Source: Sepioteuthis lessoniana (lineage: Eukaryota; Mollusca; Cephalopoda; Myopsida; Loliginidae). Taken from it: a stretch of 64,000 nt of DNA. Positions 11,836 to 23,572 of this stretch are shown piece after piece; within the stretch, counting starts at the first letter, position 1, and each line of letters begins with the position of its first letter. The stretch covers positions 30,126,046 to 30,190,045 of the forward strand of contig OY757904.1 in assembly GCA_963585895.1 (NCBI GenBank), read 5' to 3'. The position numbers and the translations under genes were made by a program. The notes under the pieces are model-generated. The model was given only the letters and a program-made list of their open reading frames with translations, made no database searches and was not told where the DNA came from.

Positions 11836-13253
11836 ATGGCTTCAAGCACGTCAAAATATCGAGGATGCCTCAACAAGTTCAATTCTTTCTGCTACGTGTG
11901 TGGGGACTTCATAACAGTTGCACAGCATCGAACCATCACTTGCCTCCTCAGAACCGCCGACTTTCACTATTTTGACTGTAATGTTGGTGATCAGGACAAG
12001 TCTTGGGCTCAACACATCTGTTGTAAACCCTGCTACAATTGACTAACTGCATGGTTTGATGGCAAGAAAGCAGCTTTCAACTTTGCAGTCCAGATGGTTT
12101 GGAGAGAGTACGAAACCACGCATATGATTGCTATTTTTGTTAACTAATATGACTGGTTTCAATGCATGTTCTAGGAAAAAGATCAAATATCCCAACCTTC
12201 GATCTGCTATAAAACCCGTTCCCCATTCTGATTATCTTCCTGTACCCACACCTCAAGTAAATAAGGATCTTCTTTCCTCACCAGATGAAGAAATGCCTTC
12301 AAGGGAGGATTCTGCCGAGTCAATATCTTTGGGAGATACTGAGTCTAAATATTCAGGAACAAGTGGCAATGAGCCACACTGGATCACGGGAGAAGACCAG
12401 AAGGATCTTGCTCGTGATTTGTATCTGTCAAAACAGCAGACAGAGCTCTTGGCTTTTCGGCTTATACAGTGGAAGATGTAAGGAAGATGTAAGGATCACT
12501 AGTTTCAGGAATCGGAACAAATAAGGTCATTGGTCTTCTCATGGGTATGCAAGCGGGCTTCAGAAAGTACTTTTATTTTCTCTGTCTCTGGGATAGTCGA
12601 GCTGTATCCCAACATTACAAGCAGAAAGACTGAGGTTCTAAAAGCACTTTTGTTCCTGGCGAACACAGCCTCAAGGAGAATCCTCTGGTGGACATGAATA
12701 TGGTGCTTCTTCCTCTTCACATCAAGCTTGGTTTGATGAAGAATTTCGTGAAGGCGTTGCACAAAAATGCTGCTGCCTTCCAACACTTGTCTACTGTTCT
12801 CCCAGGTCTTAGTGCTGCTAAGCACCAAGAGGGCATCTTTGTCGGACCTCAGATCAAAGAAGTGCTGAAGGATACTGCTTTTGAGGAGCTTCTTAACTTA
12901 AAGGAACTGAGAGCATGGGAAGCATTCAAGTCAGTCTGTAGTGGCTTCCTTGGTAACACACGCCTACCAGATTACCAAGCCTGTATTGAGAAGTTTCTGA
13001 TGTCTTACGAGGATATGGGGTGCCGAATGTAATTCAAGATTCATTTTCTCCATTCCCACATCAACTTCTTCCAGCCAAACCTTGGAGCAGTGAGTGATGA
13101 GCATGTAGAAAGATTCCACCAAGACATTACGAAGATGGAGAGCAACTATCAAGGCAAATGGAACCCCGGCATGATGGGAGACTTCTGTTGGATGCTCTTG
13201 CGTGACATCCCGGAGGCAAAATACATAAGATCTTCTAAGAAAACACACTTTTG
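11836..13253 (+). pseudogene. pseudogene of a multicopy transposon-associated animal protein family
   Basis: Pieces in order match a family of 'uncharacterized' proteins that occurs in many copies in molluscs, arthropods and cnidarians. The N-terminus (MASSTSKYRGCLNKFNSFCY onward) has paired Cys/His and GDQDKSWAQHICCKPC, then MVWREYE, TGFNACSRKKIKYPNL, PVPHSD, DLYLSKQQTELLAFRLIQW, ITSFRNR, then IGLLMGMQAGF, FLCLWDSRA, LPLHIKLGLMKNFVKAL, KEGIFVGPQIKE-like, LGAVSDEHVERFHQDI, and finally YQGKWNPGMMGDYCW. The pieces lie in different frames with stops. Near 12520-12540 the text jumps from ITSFRNR to IGTNKVIGLL, so a central block expected in the family is deleted. No introns are evident, consistent with a retrocopy or transposon cargo. 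Family recognition is from memory of its motifs; biochemical function is unknown. Confidence 0.8.
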
Positions 13254-13734
13254 ACTGTCTGTGTTACTATGAATTGTGTAATTGTGTCATCCAAGTATAT
13301 TGATTCAATCAGTGTTCTTTATCTATCCTGTTTTATCTCTTATAAGCCTGCTGCAACTCTTGAAATATGCAAATATATTCTCTGTTTATACTAAAATGAG
13401 ACTATTTAAAAACCAGAAAACTCGACGTGATAGAGCAAAACTATGTATAAATTTGAATTCAGCACACCCAAATTAACAAAAAACACCTATCCCCATTCTT
13501 GCCTCAGACCAAAAATTTATTTTTGTAAACCAGTGTTTTTATTTTTATGAACATATATATTAGTGTGTTATTTTGATATCTTAAGCCACTAATAATTTTA
13601 TTAATCAATGTAGTGATGGAGTAGATATTGTTTTTTACCGACATTTGAATAAAAGTTTTGGTTTATATAACTGATTAATGATACTGAACTATTCTTAATC
13701 ATAATATTGATAAATCAAGCAAAGTACATAACTG
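13254..13734. other. AT-rich intergenic stretch, nothing recognised
   Basis: No supported feature. Confidence 0.5.
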
Positions 13735-13771
13735 TACACACACACACAGACATTTACACACACACACATTT

Positions 13772-13832
<61 letters not shown>
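13735..13832. repeat. compound (AC)n(AT)n microsatellite
   Basis: Interrupted AC units, then about 27 AT units that abut the Penelope-like fragment. Confidence 0.95.
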
Positions 13833-13833
<1 letters not shown>

Positions 13834-14985
13834 TTTAGAACACACTTATGGCTATTATCAGTTTACTCATTAAAACACAATTTATAAAAATTCTTACGAT
13901 GGTTTGTCACAAAATCTGACAATCCGTCGAATTCAAGGAGTTCGTGTAAAACTCCTTGAGGCCACACCTATCAAACAGATTTCTTTCTTGGAACCCAACG
14001 GAAATATTTGCCAGAATGGGGCAAAGAGGGAAACCCATACTAACGCTGTCGATCTGGCGGTACATTATCTCATTAAAACTAAAAGACACTGATTTTGTGG
14101 CAATACCCATCAATTCAATGAAAACTTCCTCAGGAAAGGGAAGGGCAATAGTAGATGGACAATGATAAAAAAATTCAGCGCATATAGATTTTGTCTTATC
14201 CAAAGGAATGTTCGTGAATAGTGACACAACATCAAAAGAGACCAGAAATTGGGACTCCATACATACGGGAAGACGAGAGATAATAGAGGAAAATGTGAAA
14301 GAGTCCTTTACACAACATCCGGAATAAGATTCTAAAACAGGTTTAAGGACTTCAACCAACCATTTTGCCAAAGAGTGCTGAGCAGAATAGCACATAGAAA
14401 GAATAGGCCGCAGAGGAATACCCGGCTTACGAATTTTTTTGGCAATCCATACATTCTTGGTCTGCGAGCCTACTGGGCGAATAAATTCGTAGACTTCCTT
14501 CGATAAAAATTTTCTTCTGAATAACCCAAGAAAACTCTTTTGTAATTTATTTTCTAATTTCTGAGTATTAACAAAAACAAGTCCCCAAGTTTTAGGAACT
14601 TGTTAGTATCTCCCAAAATAGCATCCATTTTGGTTACATAGTCGGCTCTATTTAAAACAACCACACCAGCAACTTTATCAGGTCTAGTAAGTAACAATAT
14701 AGGTGTTCATTTTAAGTTGTTTTGCCGATTCAAAAAGCACCTTCTGCCACCAGAAACTTTGAGAATCGATGGTGGTGTTAATAAAGGACTGAGCCACGTC
14801 AGCCAGACGAGCCTTCAAATAAGCAATATTACCAGCAGGAGAAAGAGAATATCTCTCCAACTGCAAATGTAACAATTCAATTTCAGCAAATACAGCAGCC
14901 GAATTAGTAACCCGGAGTGGGAGGAACACAAAAATTAAGCCCCCTCTACAATACAAATTTTTCACAATCTGACAAAACGTAGGGA
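13833..14985 (-). mobile_element. Penelope-like retroelement (PLE) reverse transcriptase fragment
   Basis: The minus-strand pieces are in PLE order. An N-terminal region is followed by TRPDKVAGVVVLNRADYVTK (14620-14690), RRPRMYGLPKK, RKPGIPLRPILSM, AKWLVEVLKPVLE, VKDSFTFSS, then FLVSFDVVSLFTNIPLDKT, RQIDSVSMGFPLCPILANI and GFQERNLFDRCGLKEFY. These are fingers and palm motifs of the PLE RT, including the FDV/SLFTNIPL motif A and the SMG(F/S)PL motif B. The catalytic Y-x-DD motif C that should follow is missing: the text passes from the CGLKEFY segment to LEFDGLSDF-like residues in another frame, so a deletion or frameshift removed it. The GIY-YIG endonuclease and 3' end are absent, cut off at the AT array at 13777-13832. 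Several stops; inactive. Confidence 0.88.
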
Positions 14986-15014
14986 GAATAATTAAAAATG
15001 TTTGTCAGTAGTTA

Positions 15015-15017
<3 letters not shown>

Positions 15018-15090
<73 letters not shown>
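15018..15090. repeat. (AT)n microsatellite
   Basis: About 36 AT units, directly upstream (element sense) of the Penelope-like fragment. Confidence 0.97.
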
Positions 15091-15091
<1 letters not shown>

Positions 15092-15372
15092 CCTAATTTC
15101 TACATCTATATCGAGACATTTGATAATTCCCTTATTCAAGACTAGTTCAGTCTCTCAACACCTAAGAATATATTCGTTCCCCTCCACCAATTTCAGAAAA
15201 CATTTTCAACTAAAATGCCCTCTATCGCACAATGAAAAAAAAAAAAACAAAAACTCAAATTTTGTAAGCACTCAATATGAAAATTAAGAAACCTTCCTTA
15301 AACAAGCAAATATTGCAATATAGCAGCCACATTCTAAAAAGCTTATAGCTCTTTTACGCTAAATCTCCCTTT

Positions 15373-15376
<4 letters not shown>

Positions 15377-15406
<30 letters not shown>
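15377..15406. repeat. (AT)n microsatellite
   Basis: About 15 AT units. Confidence 0.93.
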
Positions 15407-15408
<2 letters not shown>

Positions 15409-16765
15409 CTGCATGTTAACCAGCTTATGAACATAGGATTTAGTGATGGGATAAAAGCTAATATTTTGAACGTTGACGTTTAAAACCAGATAGACACTAC
15501 TCACGTAAAAGACCAACATTGGAATATTTCTACGTCATTTCTTTCCACATATTTGTGTATTGAACTAAAGTAATCCTCGTAAATATCAATAAAGAATAAA
15601 TATTTGTCAATTACTCCGATGCATCGTTTCAGGCAATATTTCATACAACTAGCCAAATAAATTTCCAGTATTCTTTCGTAGATTTTTATTTGTTAAATCT
15701 TAAATATTGACTTGAATAGAGTTTATAAACAGCACTGAAATCCATCGGAAACTTATGAAAGTCAACACACACTTTGGCAATAACACAAATGGTGATTTTG
15801 CTTATTTTTTTTTAATAATCTTCTTCTTTGATGAATTTGAAATCTTGAAAATAAAAGAAAACACTAAAAATATGAACTGGTATTATTGAACGCAAAAAAA
15901 TCTGAGCAAAATATGCAGATAAAAACATACACTTTAAAATTATACACAACAAAAGGAAATAAAATTGCCAATATTGACTCAAACCCGGATATAAATAAGG
16001 CAGAAATCATTAAAAATAGAAGAAAACAATTCTCTTTAATGAAAAGCAACTTGAGAGCAAGAGTAACTTGACAAGAATAATCGAAATTATTTTATTGAAT
16101 CATTCTCTTGCAATCGAAGTTAAACTAATGAAAATATAAAGAGACCCAAAAAATTGAAGTCGGCAAATATCAGCCTACAGGTAGCAGGACCTCATCGATT
16201 ACTTGTGTTCCAAAATTTTTCAAAACATTTTAACTATCTCCTTTACTCCTACCTTTCCAATTCATGACATTTTTTCTGCTTATCCTTCTCTGCTTTTGTT
16301 GTTTTCATTTAAAGACACAGAGAAAAGAAGCACAATCTAACATATAGACTCAAACGTCACCCAGACCCCCTGACTATGTTTACAATAGATTTTCGAAGAC
16401 AAGAAATGGGAAATGAGACCAACAGAAGAAAAAACACATCAGAAATGACAACGATTAAAAAATATTCAAATGTCTGGGAAATGAATCGAACATGATTTTA
16501 AATCTTTCTTCACCAATGTGACTAGAGTGACGGGAAAAATTGAATTGTATGGTGTCTCATTAATCTGGATGGACATGGACAATTAAATAGCCAACACATC
16601 CTAACCACTGAAACAAGAATTGGAACAACGCCAATAGATTCATATCGTCTGAGACTAGCACAGTGTTTCCAACAGCTCTGGTAATGTTTTCATTATTTTT
16701 TTTATTCACAAAATTTTCTATATATTTTCAATCCTAGCGATTTTTCCCTCCATCGTTGGCTGACG
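15407..16765. other. AT-rich stretch, nothing recognised
   Basis: The 61-codon frame at 15886-16071 is Lys/Asn-rich, as expected by chance in AT-rich DNA. Confidence 0.45.
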
Positions 16766-17890
16766 GTCATTCACTGGAGTGTATATGACACTAGGTCTCC
16801 TCAAGTCTCCAGCACTCTTCGCAGTATTCTGGCCGATCTCAGTATGGTTAAAGTTTGAATGGTTTCTGCTCGTCCTCTTATTTCCAACCCTTTCAGTTCC
16901 TTTACCAACCCTTTGGGGATTGTTCCTATCTCACCAATTACATTTGGTATCAACATCAGTTTCATGTTCCATATATTTTTAGTTTTCTATTAAAGCGTAA
17001 GTACTTGTATTTCTTCTTGTTTTTTTCTGATTTGAACTCTCTGTTCAACTGGATTGACAAATTCCACCGTTCGTTAGGTCCTTTTATTTTGTTAACTATC
17101 ACTAAGTTTGGTTTCTGGTCGGGATCGTATCTTTAAATCCTACAGAATTTTGAGTGTCTCATTCTCCATGAGGTATTCTGGTTTGTTCATATAGAATTTG
17201 ATGGAATGGTAAAATGTTAGTTTCTTGCACAATTCCCAGTGGATCACCCCCTCACCCATTCATGTTTAGCCTTATACTCTTTTTACACTAAATTGCAGCA
17301 TACACGCATTATGTGATTAATTGTTTTGTCTCACCACATAATGTACACTCGATATTTTGTTGCGTTTTATCTATTTTTGCTTTCACATTGTTGGTCTTCA
17401 TGGCGTTGTTTTCTACGTTTTATAGCTCCTTAAAGATACCCATCTTATCTTTTAAAGCTTCCTTTTCTTAGCTATGTTCTGGTTTTCTCGTGGGAGATTT
17501 TATTTGTTTGTCTCTTGAAATATCCATACAATTGTTTTTCTTCCTGTTTTTTGTTTCCTTGTTTTTGTTGTTCTGTTGATGTTTATTTTATCTTTGATCT
17601 TTCTGATTTCTGTATTTCATCTCTTCTTTTCCTTTACATTTACTCTGCGAGTCTTAGTATAAATGCTTCTGCACTATCTTTAATATTGGTGAGTCCACTT
17701 CCACCTTATGTTCTTGACACATTGTCTGTCTACGTCATCTCCCTGGACGTAGGGCTATAGAAATTGTGCATTGTTTTCTTGTCCTCCCGTATATTTGTTG
17801 AAGTTCTTCCCTCATACATTACAAGAATGATCCCGAGTATTTTACTAAGGGGACCGCCATGGAGTTATATTCCTTTGATGAGATTCCAGC
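16766..17890 (-). mobile_element. non-LTR LINE, 3' part (copy 1 of 2)
   Basis: The minus-strand translation gives the C-terminal region of a LINE polyprotein. It contains INTW-AVPLVKYSG-like residues near 17850, RDDVDR near 17730, a zinc-knuckle-like ECTLCGETKQLITH near 17330, then PNVIGEIGTIPKGLVKELK and the ending RAETIQTLTILRSARILRRV (about 16800-16860). These motifs match a well-populated animal LINE family whose RT starts with WKTPGHDGIHGFW-type text. Clade assignment (R4/CR1-like or other) is not settled here. Multiple frameshifts and stops; 5'-truncated within the post-RT region. It lies 3' of, and in the same orientation as, a second copy. Confidence 0.78.
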
Positions 17891-17954
17891 CGTATAGATT
17901 GTTTTTTTTATGATTTACTCCTTGAGAGTTTTTCACATCAGCATTAGCTGATGG

Positions 17955-20460
17955 TCTTTCATTGAAGCTTTAGTAACAGCAAGTCTCCTCAATTCTCCAG
18001 AACTCTTCTGAGGTTTCTGGTAGATCTCAGTAATGCCGTAGTTTGGCTGATCTCCATTAGTCCTCTTATGTCGAACTCCTCCCGCCCTTTTAATAATCCT
18101 TCGATGATTTTAACAAGAGCACCAATCACATTTAGTATAAAAGTCACTTTCATGTTCCACAGATTTTTTATTCCTTTGCAAGGTCCAGGTACATATCCTT
18201 CTTTTCACTTTCTTTCAAATTACTCATTGATCAACCGGGACAGCAATATCCACAATTTTGCAAGTTCTCTTTTTACGTTGATTATTATAAAATATGTTCG
18301 TCTGGCCGAGATTAGGTGATCTGTTTTTTATGTCAAAAACCCAACGGAGTTTGTGTGTCTCATTCTCCAGTACAGGTTCTAAGTTGCACATATACCATTT
18401 GTTCGTATGGTGAAATCTAAATGTCTTGCACATCTTTCTGTGGATCACCTTGTCCACCCAGTCCTGTCTAGTTTTATATTCTTTCTGTGCTAATTTGATG
18501 CATTCTCTTATTATGTGATTGATCGATTTGTCTCTATTACCACATTACCTACATTTTCTATTTCGGTGCATTTTATCTAGTCTTGCTTTAATATGATTGG
18601 TTCTTATGACGTTGTTTTGTGCTGCCGTTAGAATAGATACAGTTTCTCTTTTAATGTTTCCCTTTCTTTGCAACATCAATGTTTTCCTGTGAGTGATATT
18701 TGTTTGTCGCTTAAAACGCCCGTGGATTTGTTTTTCTTCACAAAATCGATTCTAGTTATTGTCGTTCTGTTGGTCCTCGTATTGTTATTATTATTTCAGT
18801 TGGCTGTAATTAGACTTTCTCTGTGCTTTTCTATGTAGCCTTCAAGTCGTTGAATAACGTTTATGACTTCATTTGTTAATTTTTACATTTCAAGCAGTTT
18901 ATTATCAAGCTTTGTGGGGCCATCGCATATGCCTATTTGGAGTCAATCTAGGCCATAACTAGATTTTACGTCTCATCTTGCTGTCATTCAGGATGTGCTG
19001 AGTATTGTTGAGTTGCTCTCCTGTGTCTCTGGCTCCTTTACAACATGCTTTTTGTTCTTCTGGCTTGTTAGCGAGTAATTAATATTTTTTCTTACTTTTG
19101 CGGTCAGTATTTTCCACAATATAGGTTGGCACGTTATGGGTCTGTTGTTGCTCGTGGCAATTCATTTAGGGGGTGTTTTTGGAAGAATATAAGCTTTTCT
19201 TTTCGTCACCCATTCGGTTACGTTTGCTTCTTGTAGGCATCTGTTTATTTCTAGTTCTTGTCTGTCATAAATAGAGGTGAATTTCTTGTACCAGAATCCA
19301 TGTATTCCAGCATGGCCTGGTGTTTTCCAATTTGATATTTTTTTTAGTGTCATTCTCAGTAATTTTTATGTATTTCCGCTTTTGGTCCCAATTTGAGTCC
19401 TTCTAACTCTTTTGCCATGCTGCTTAACCATTCGGCATCTTTGTTATGTTCTCTTGGTTGACATATTTAACTTCAAAATTGTTGAACTTCTCATGCAACT
19501 GCTCGTTGGTATGTGTTCGTATCATATCTCCCATTTTGTTGGTAGAATTTTCTTTCGCTGTTTTGTAATGTCTGTTTTCTCTGTATTGTTCACCCTTTGT
19601 CAATATAATTTTAATCTTTTTTCATTTGCAAGGACATTCTGGTGTATTTCCTCAAGTTGTATTGTTATCTTTTCTTGTGTTCTTTTTTCCTTTTTGTCTC
19701 AATATGTCCCAGTGTTTTTCCTTTGATTTGTCATTTTAGCTTGTTTTCGTAGATTTCTTATCCTCGTTTTCCGTCGAATTTCCCATCCAGGTTTTGATTT
19801 TTTACTCGTGCTTTTTAAGGGAACACCGATTTCCTTACAAACTGATTTCCCTCCAGCATAAATTAGTTCATTTAATTCGGTTATATCATTATATATATAT
19901 ATATATATGTTAGTACTCGATTTATTTTTTCCTTTTCCGTTTTGACTAATCTCTATTCTATGTTTCTTAATGGTAAGGTAGTCTTTTTTAGACCAATAAT
20001 TCTCTTTAAATTTTCTAAATTCATTATTTGTTCTTGTGTTTGTGTTTGCTCTTTGTTGTTTGGTTGTGTGTTGGTTCGTTGTGTGGTGTTTCTATTTTTA
20101 GAAGTTGGTGGTTCATTTCGGTTAGACTATTCTTGCTTGTCAATACATGAGGTGCCTGATATTGTTTTACTGTCTTGTATATTATTTATTTTCTTGTGTA
20201 TTCTATGTATTTCCAGATCAGAAAACCAACCTTTCTCTATAATTGTTCAAACTTGGTCAGCGAGTCTTTGGCTTTTTGTCTGAAAACAAGCACATTCTTG
20301 TCAGACCTCTATCATTTTACTCTATCCTCTTAGTGTAGGGTAACTCCTAAAATAGCAGTGCATTGCAATTTGGTTGTTTTCTCTTATCCCTGTTTTGTGT
20401 TTCCATCTCTGATTTGTGTGGTTCCTTAGATCCTCGATTGTGTCACCTGAAAAAAGAAAA
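17955..20460 (-). mobile_element. non-LTR LINE, nearly full ORF but RT core deleted (copy 2 of 2)
   Basis: Minus strand, reading from about 20460 down: an N-terminal segment with LRNHTNQRW, KTGIRENNQIA and ECACFQTKSQRLTDQ (about 20270-20440); the RT entry ISNWKTPGHAGIHGFWYKKF and INRCLQEANVTEWVTK (19162-19353); YRP-like and KKAYAMAPQSLI-like residues (about 18910-19140); then a jump to RLEGYIEKHRES (about 18810-18850); then KVIHRKMCKTFRFHHTNKWY, PVLENETHKLRW and KKRTCKIVDIAVP (18224-18457), and the C-terminus near 17960. The jump near 18860 removes the part of RT that should carry the G-D-x-L-S-P and Y-M-D-D catalytic motifs. Many frameshifts. A long but dead copy. Confidence 0.8.
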
Positions 20461-21780
20461 CTCATCAATCGAAAGATGACGATCTTGCCCCTTATGTTGA
20501 CTATCAGAAGCGCACTTGCAGATCATGAAAACTAGGGCTGTTGCCTGGGTCTTATGTTGTGTTCTATTTTGATTGGATTTTTTTTTTTATCATTGCTGGT
20601 GCAATGTGGCTATACCAGACCCAAGGTTTGTTTAAAGTTTGCGTACTTGACACAGGCGTGACCAAGTTTTCTTAAACGAGAGAATACTTCAGCGGGTTAC
20701 ATATAAAAGAAAAGTAAAAGAAAAACAAAAAAAAAAACAAACACAATGGCTGAAATAACCTCATCAGAAATCGCCATCCTTATAGATAAGTAGCTGTAGT
20801 TCCCTGGCTGAACTCTTTGATCCTGACCGTTAACTGGTGAGGTTCGCCGGCCCAACATCTTATGAAGTACGCCGTTGGCTTAGCGTTGGTTTCTAGCGCC
20901 ATATTTCACATTTACCATGGTTTCTGATAGAATTAAAAAAAAAAAAAATCCCAATTCCACAGTTTTAAATTAGATAAAATCCAACAATTTGATATTTCTT
21001 TTCTAGTGTTCTTCAACGGAATCTAAGTTCCAAGCATCATTTGACTTTAAAAAATATTGCATCATTTTATTATTCGATAATTGTTAACGTGAGATTATCA
21101 AGATTGGATATATAGTGGATATATCAGAAATCACCTCCCCTCCCCACTCTCTTTTTAACTGGAATACAACTATTAAATTTCAGATGAACTGAAAATTAGC
21201 AAGAATCACAGCATAATTCAAACAAAAGCAAGAAAATTTTAAAAAAACACATGGAAAGTTAAATCACAAAAACTACAAATTAAACATTAATGTGGCTACT
21301 TACGATATTTCAGTGAATCCAGAATCAGCTGTAGTATCGTTTTTTTTTCTATTGTTTTTACTCACTATAGTTAAGCCGCATTGGTTGGGGGGGGTCTTTC
21401 TATTTTTAAAATATTTTTCTTCCTTTCTAACCAATTTTGAATTTAAAAGCAAATTTTCTCCTGTTCCTTTTGGATTTTGGGTTTATTTTGTTTCAAAAAG
21501 GCGCTCACGTGGCATAAAAAAATCGATTACCAGTGGATATTTCAGTCATCCCTTCCCCTTCTGTAAACCTCTCCCTTTTCTTCATTTTTTTTTTATTTTA
21601 CTGTTTGTCCCTAAGTTATGTCAATTCATGTTCATATACTGGCTGCTGTTATTAGTCTTTCTTTCTTTTTTTAAGTATTTCTCGAGTCCTTACACTCTTG
21701 CTCCAACACTCCAGGAGAGTCTTCTACCTTTTTCTTTTCTTGATACATAAAGTGCGTTTTTAATATCTAGTGTATTAAAG
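20461..21780. other. AT-rich stretch, nothing recognised
   Basis: The 152-codon frame at 21292-21750 is Phe/Leu-rich, built on T-runs, and has no recognisable domain; I treat it as chance. Confidence 0.45.
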
Positions 21781-21783
21781 TAA

Positions 21784-22035
21784 GTAAAGTTGGCGACCAT
21801 AGTCGAGGGCGACCTGAAGGCTCCCCTTTCAATAGCTTCTATACCGAAGAGGAGGGCGCTACTCCTTTCCCTGTATTCATCTACTTTACCCTTAATACGT
21901 ACCTTATATTGTGGAGTGTTAAGCAAGGAGGTATCAAGTACCATTTTTAAAGTCTTTTGTATGACGCGACTTGGGATTGAACACAGGTCTCCTGGACCAT
22001 TGGCGAACACTCTACCCACTAGACCAATGAGCTTT
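21784..22035 (-). mobile_element. tRNA-derived SINE, family S1 (copy b, well preserved)
   Basis: Minus strand: tRNA-like head with A box 'TGGTCTAGTGGGTAGAGTG' and B box 'GTTCAATCCC' 44 bases further on, then the S1 body (AAAATGGTACTTGATACC, AACACTCCACAATATAAGGT, GGGTAAAGTAGATGA, GAGTAGCGCCCTCC) and the 3' end 'GACTATGGTCGCCAACTTTA'. This copy shows the head best. Confidence 0.88.
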
Positions 22036-23572
22036 TCTTTTGTCCATTTATCTGAATTATATTTGTGTCTATTTATGTGTATTATTGCAATCATTATAAC
22101 CGCAGTTTACTTTTTGATGTTTTCCAACTTTATTTATTAATTTATGTATCGTTCTAATTTTTCATTGTTTCCTTTTTGCTTCCTGTTATCTTTCTTGAAT
22201 GGCTGGTCGTTAGTATATGAAGAGTATTCAACTATTTAAAGCCAGCAAAGCTGTGTTGTGAGTTATAACGTAGCTATGTTCTGTATAGTCGTGACATAAT
22301 AAGTTAAGTTAAGGGAAACTGGCATAGTGAAATGATTAACACGCTATATAAGAGGACCTTTTCTTCTGACCTTGTATCACAACAATACTTATAACTGGAA
22401 ATAACTATTAAATTTTGTTTGCGAAAATGCATTTTGTAAACTTGTATTTTTTCTGTTTAAATTTACATTTTATTTCCCTTTTCAGTAATGACAGTAAAAA
22501 AATAATTAACTTTCTTAAAAACGATCTCGGTGTATATTAAATCTATGTTTAGTCACTTTATTTAATCAGAATTTCTGTCATAATTTCGTGTAAATCAATA
22601 CTGGGGAGTAATCTATAATTAATATTTGTCTTAATGCCTTTGTGAAGTAATAAACACCAGGTGAAAGTGATTGCAATATTTCTATGATTACTCGGTAGCA
22701 AATTAAATTGAAAATGAAATTATTATCTTTCAGAGTATTAATGCTCGTGTATGAGAAAAAAAATGGTACTTATCCAGAATATGCCACTGAGGAAAAGTCA
22801 AAAGAAATGTACCAAAAAATATCGAGAAATGTAGTACTTATGTTGACGTAACCGACATGAGTATGTTTCAGTTAGATGGTTCATTTCTGTTACGAAAACT
22901 TTCAATTTTACACCAAAATATATTGGATCGAAAAAAAAAAACAACAACCAAAAGTCACCATTTTCATTGTGGTTAAGGGGAACTAAAATACTAGGAAGGG
23001 CAAGTGAATTGGAGCAAGTAATATAGGTGATTTTTATATGAAAATGTTTCGCAAAAAGATTGAAAATTATTACAAACTTCCGTGTAAAATATTTGTGAAT
23101 ATTTCATTTCTAAATGAATTTTCATTCATTACAAATGACTTTTCTTCAGCAGTATATTAAGGACAATGCCAAAAGGCCTAAATATGATAAAGATATGTCC
23201 CATTTGATATGTTACAACAAATGTAAACATAAATTCGATTATTATACTTTACTTTGATCTATTTGTATTTCTATTTCTGTCTCTTTGTCGTGTATCTTGG
23301 AACGTTATTTTTTTCATATCTTGTTTTTTGTCTTTATATACGTATTTTTACTTCATTTATCGATCGGTTCTTTTGATTTAATTTCAATATTAACCAAACG
23401 ACACTCCATTGTCAAAGAGAAGCGAGACAATTTTATTGTGAAAGTCATCCACATGAATAGTCATCTTGCTCTCAATATATCGATTCAAACTTTTGGCTGT
23501 TAACGATGCCCGAACACCGACCACTGATAACGGTAATAAATAAGAAAAAAAGTTCGCTCCCTGTCGAACAAA
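22036..23572. other. AT-rich stretch, nothing firmly recognised
   Basis: A possible A-box-like 'TAGTGAAATGATTAACACGC' at about 22335 hints at a decayed SINE head but lacks a B box. Nothing else supported. Confidence 0.4.

Noticed and set aside
21292-21750. 152-codon Phe/Leu-rich frame that looks like a membrane protein
   Set aside because: Built on T-rich low-complexity DNA in AT-rich context with no domain, no splice context and no supporting neighbours.
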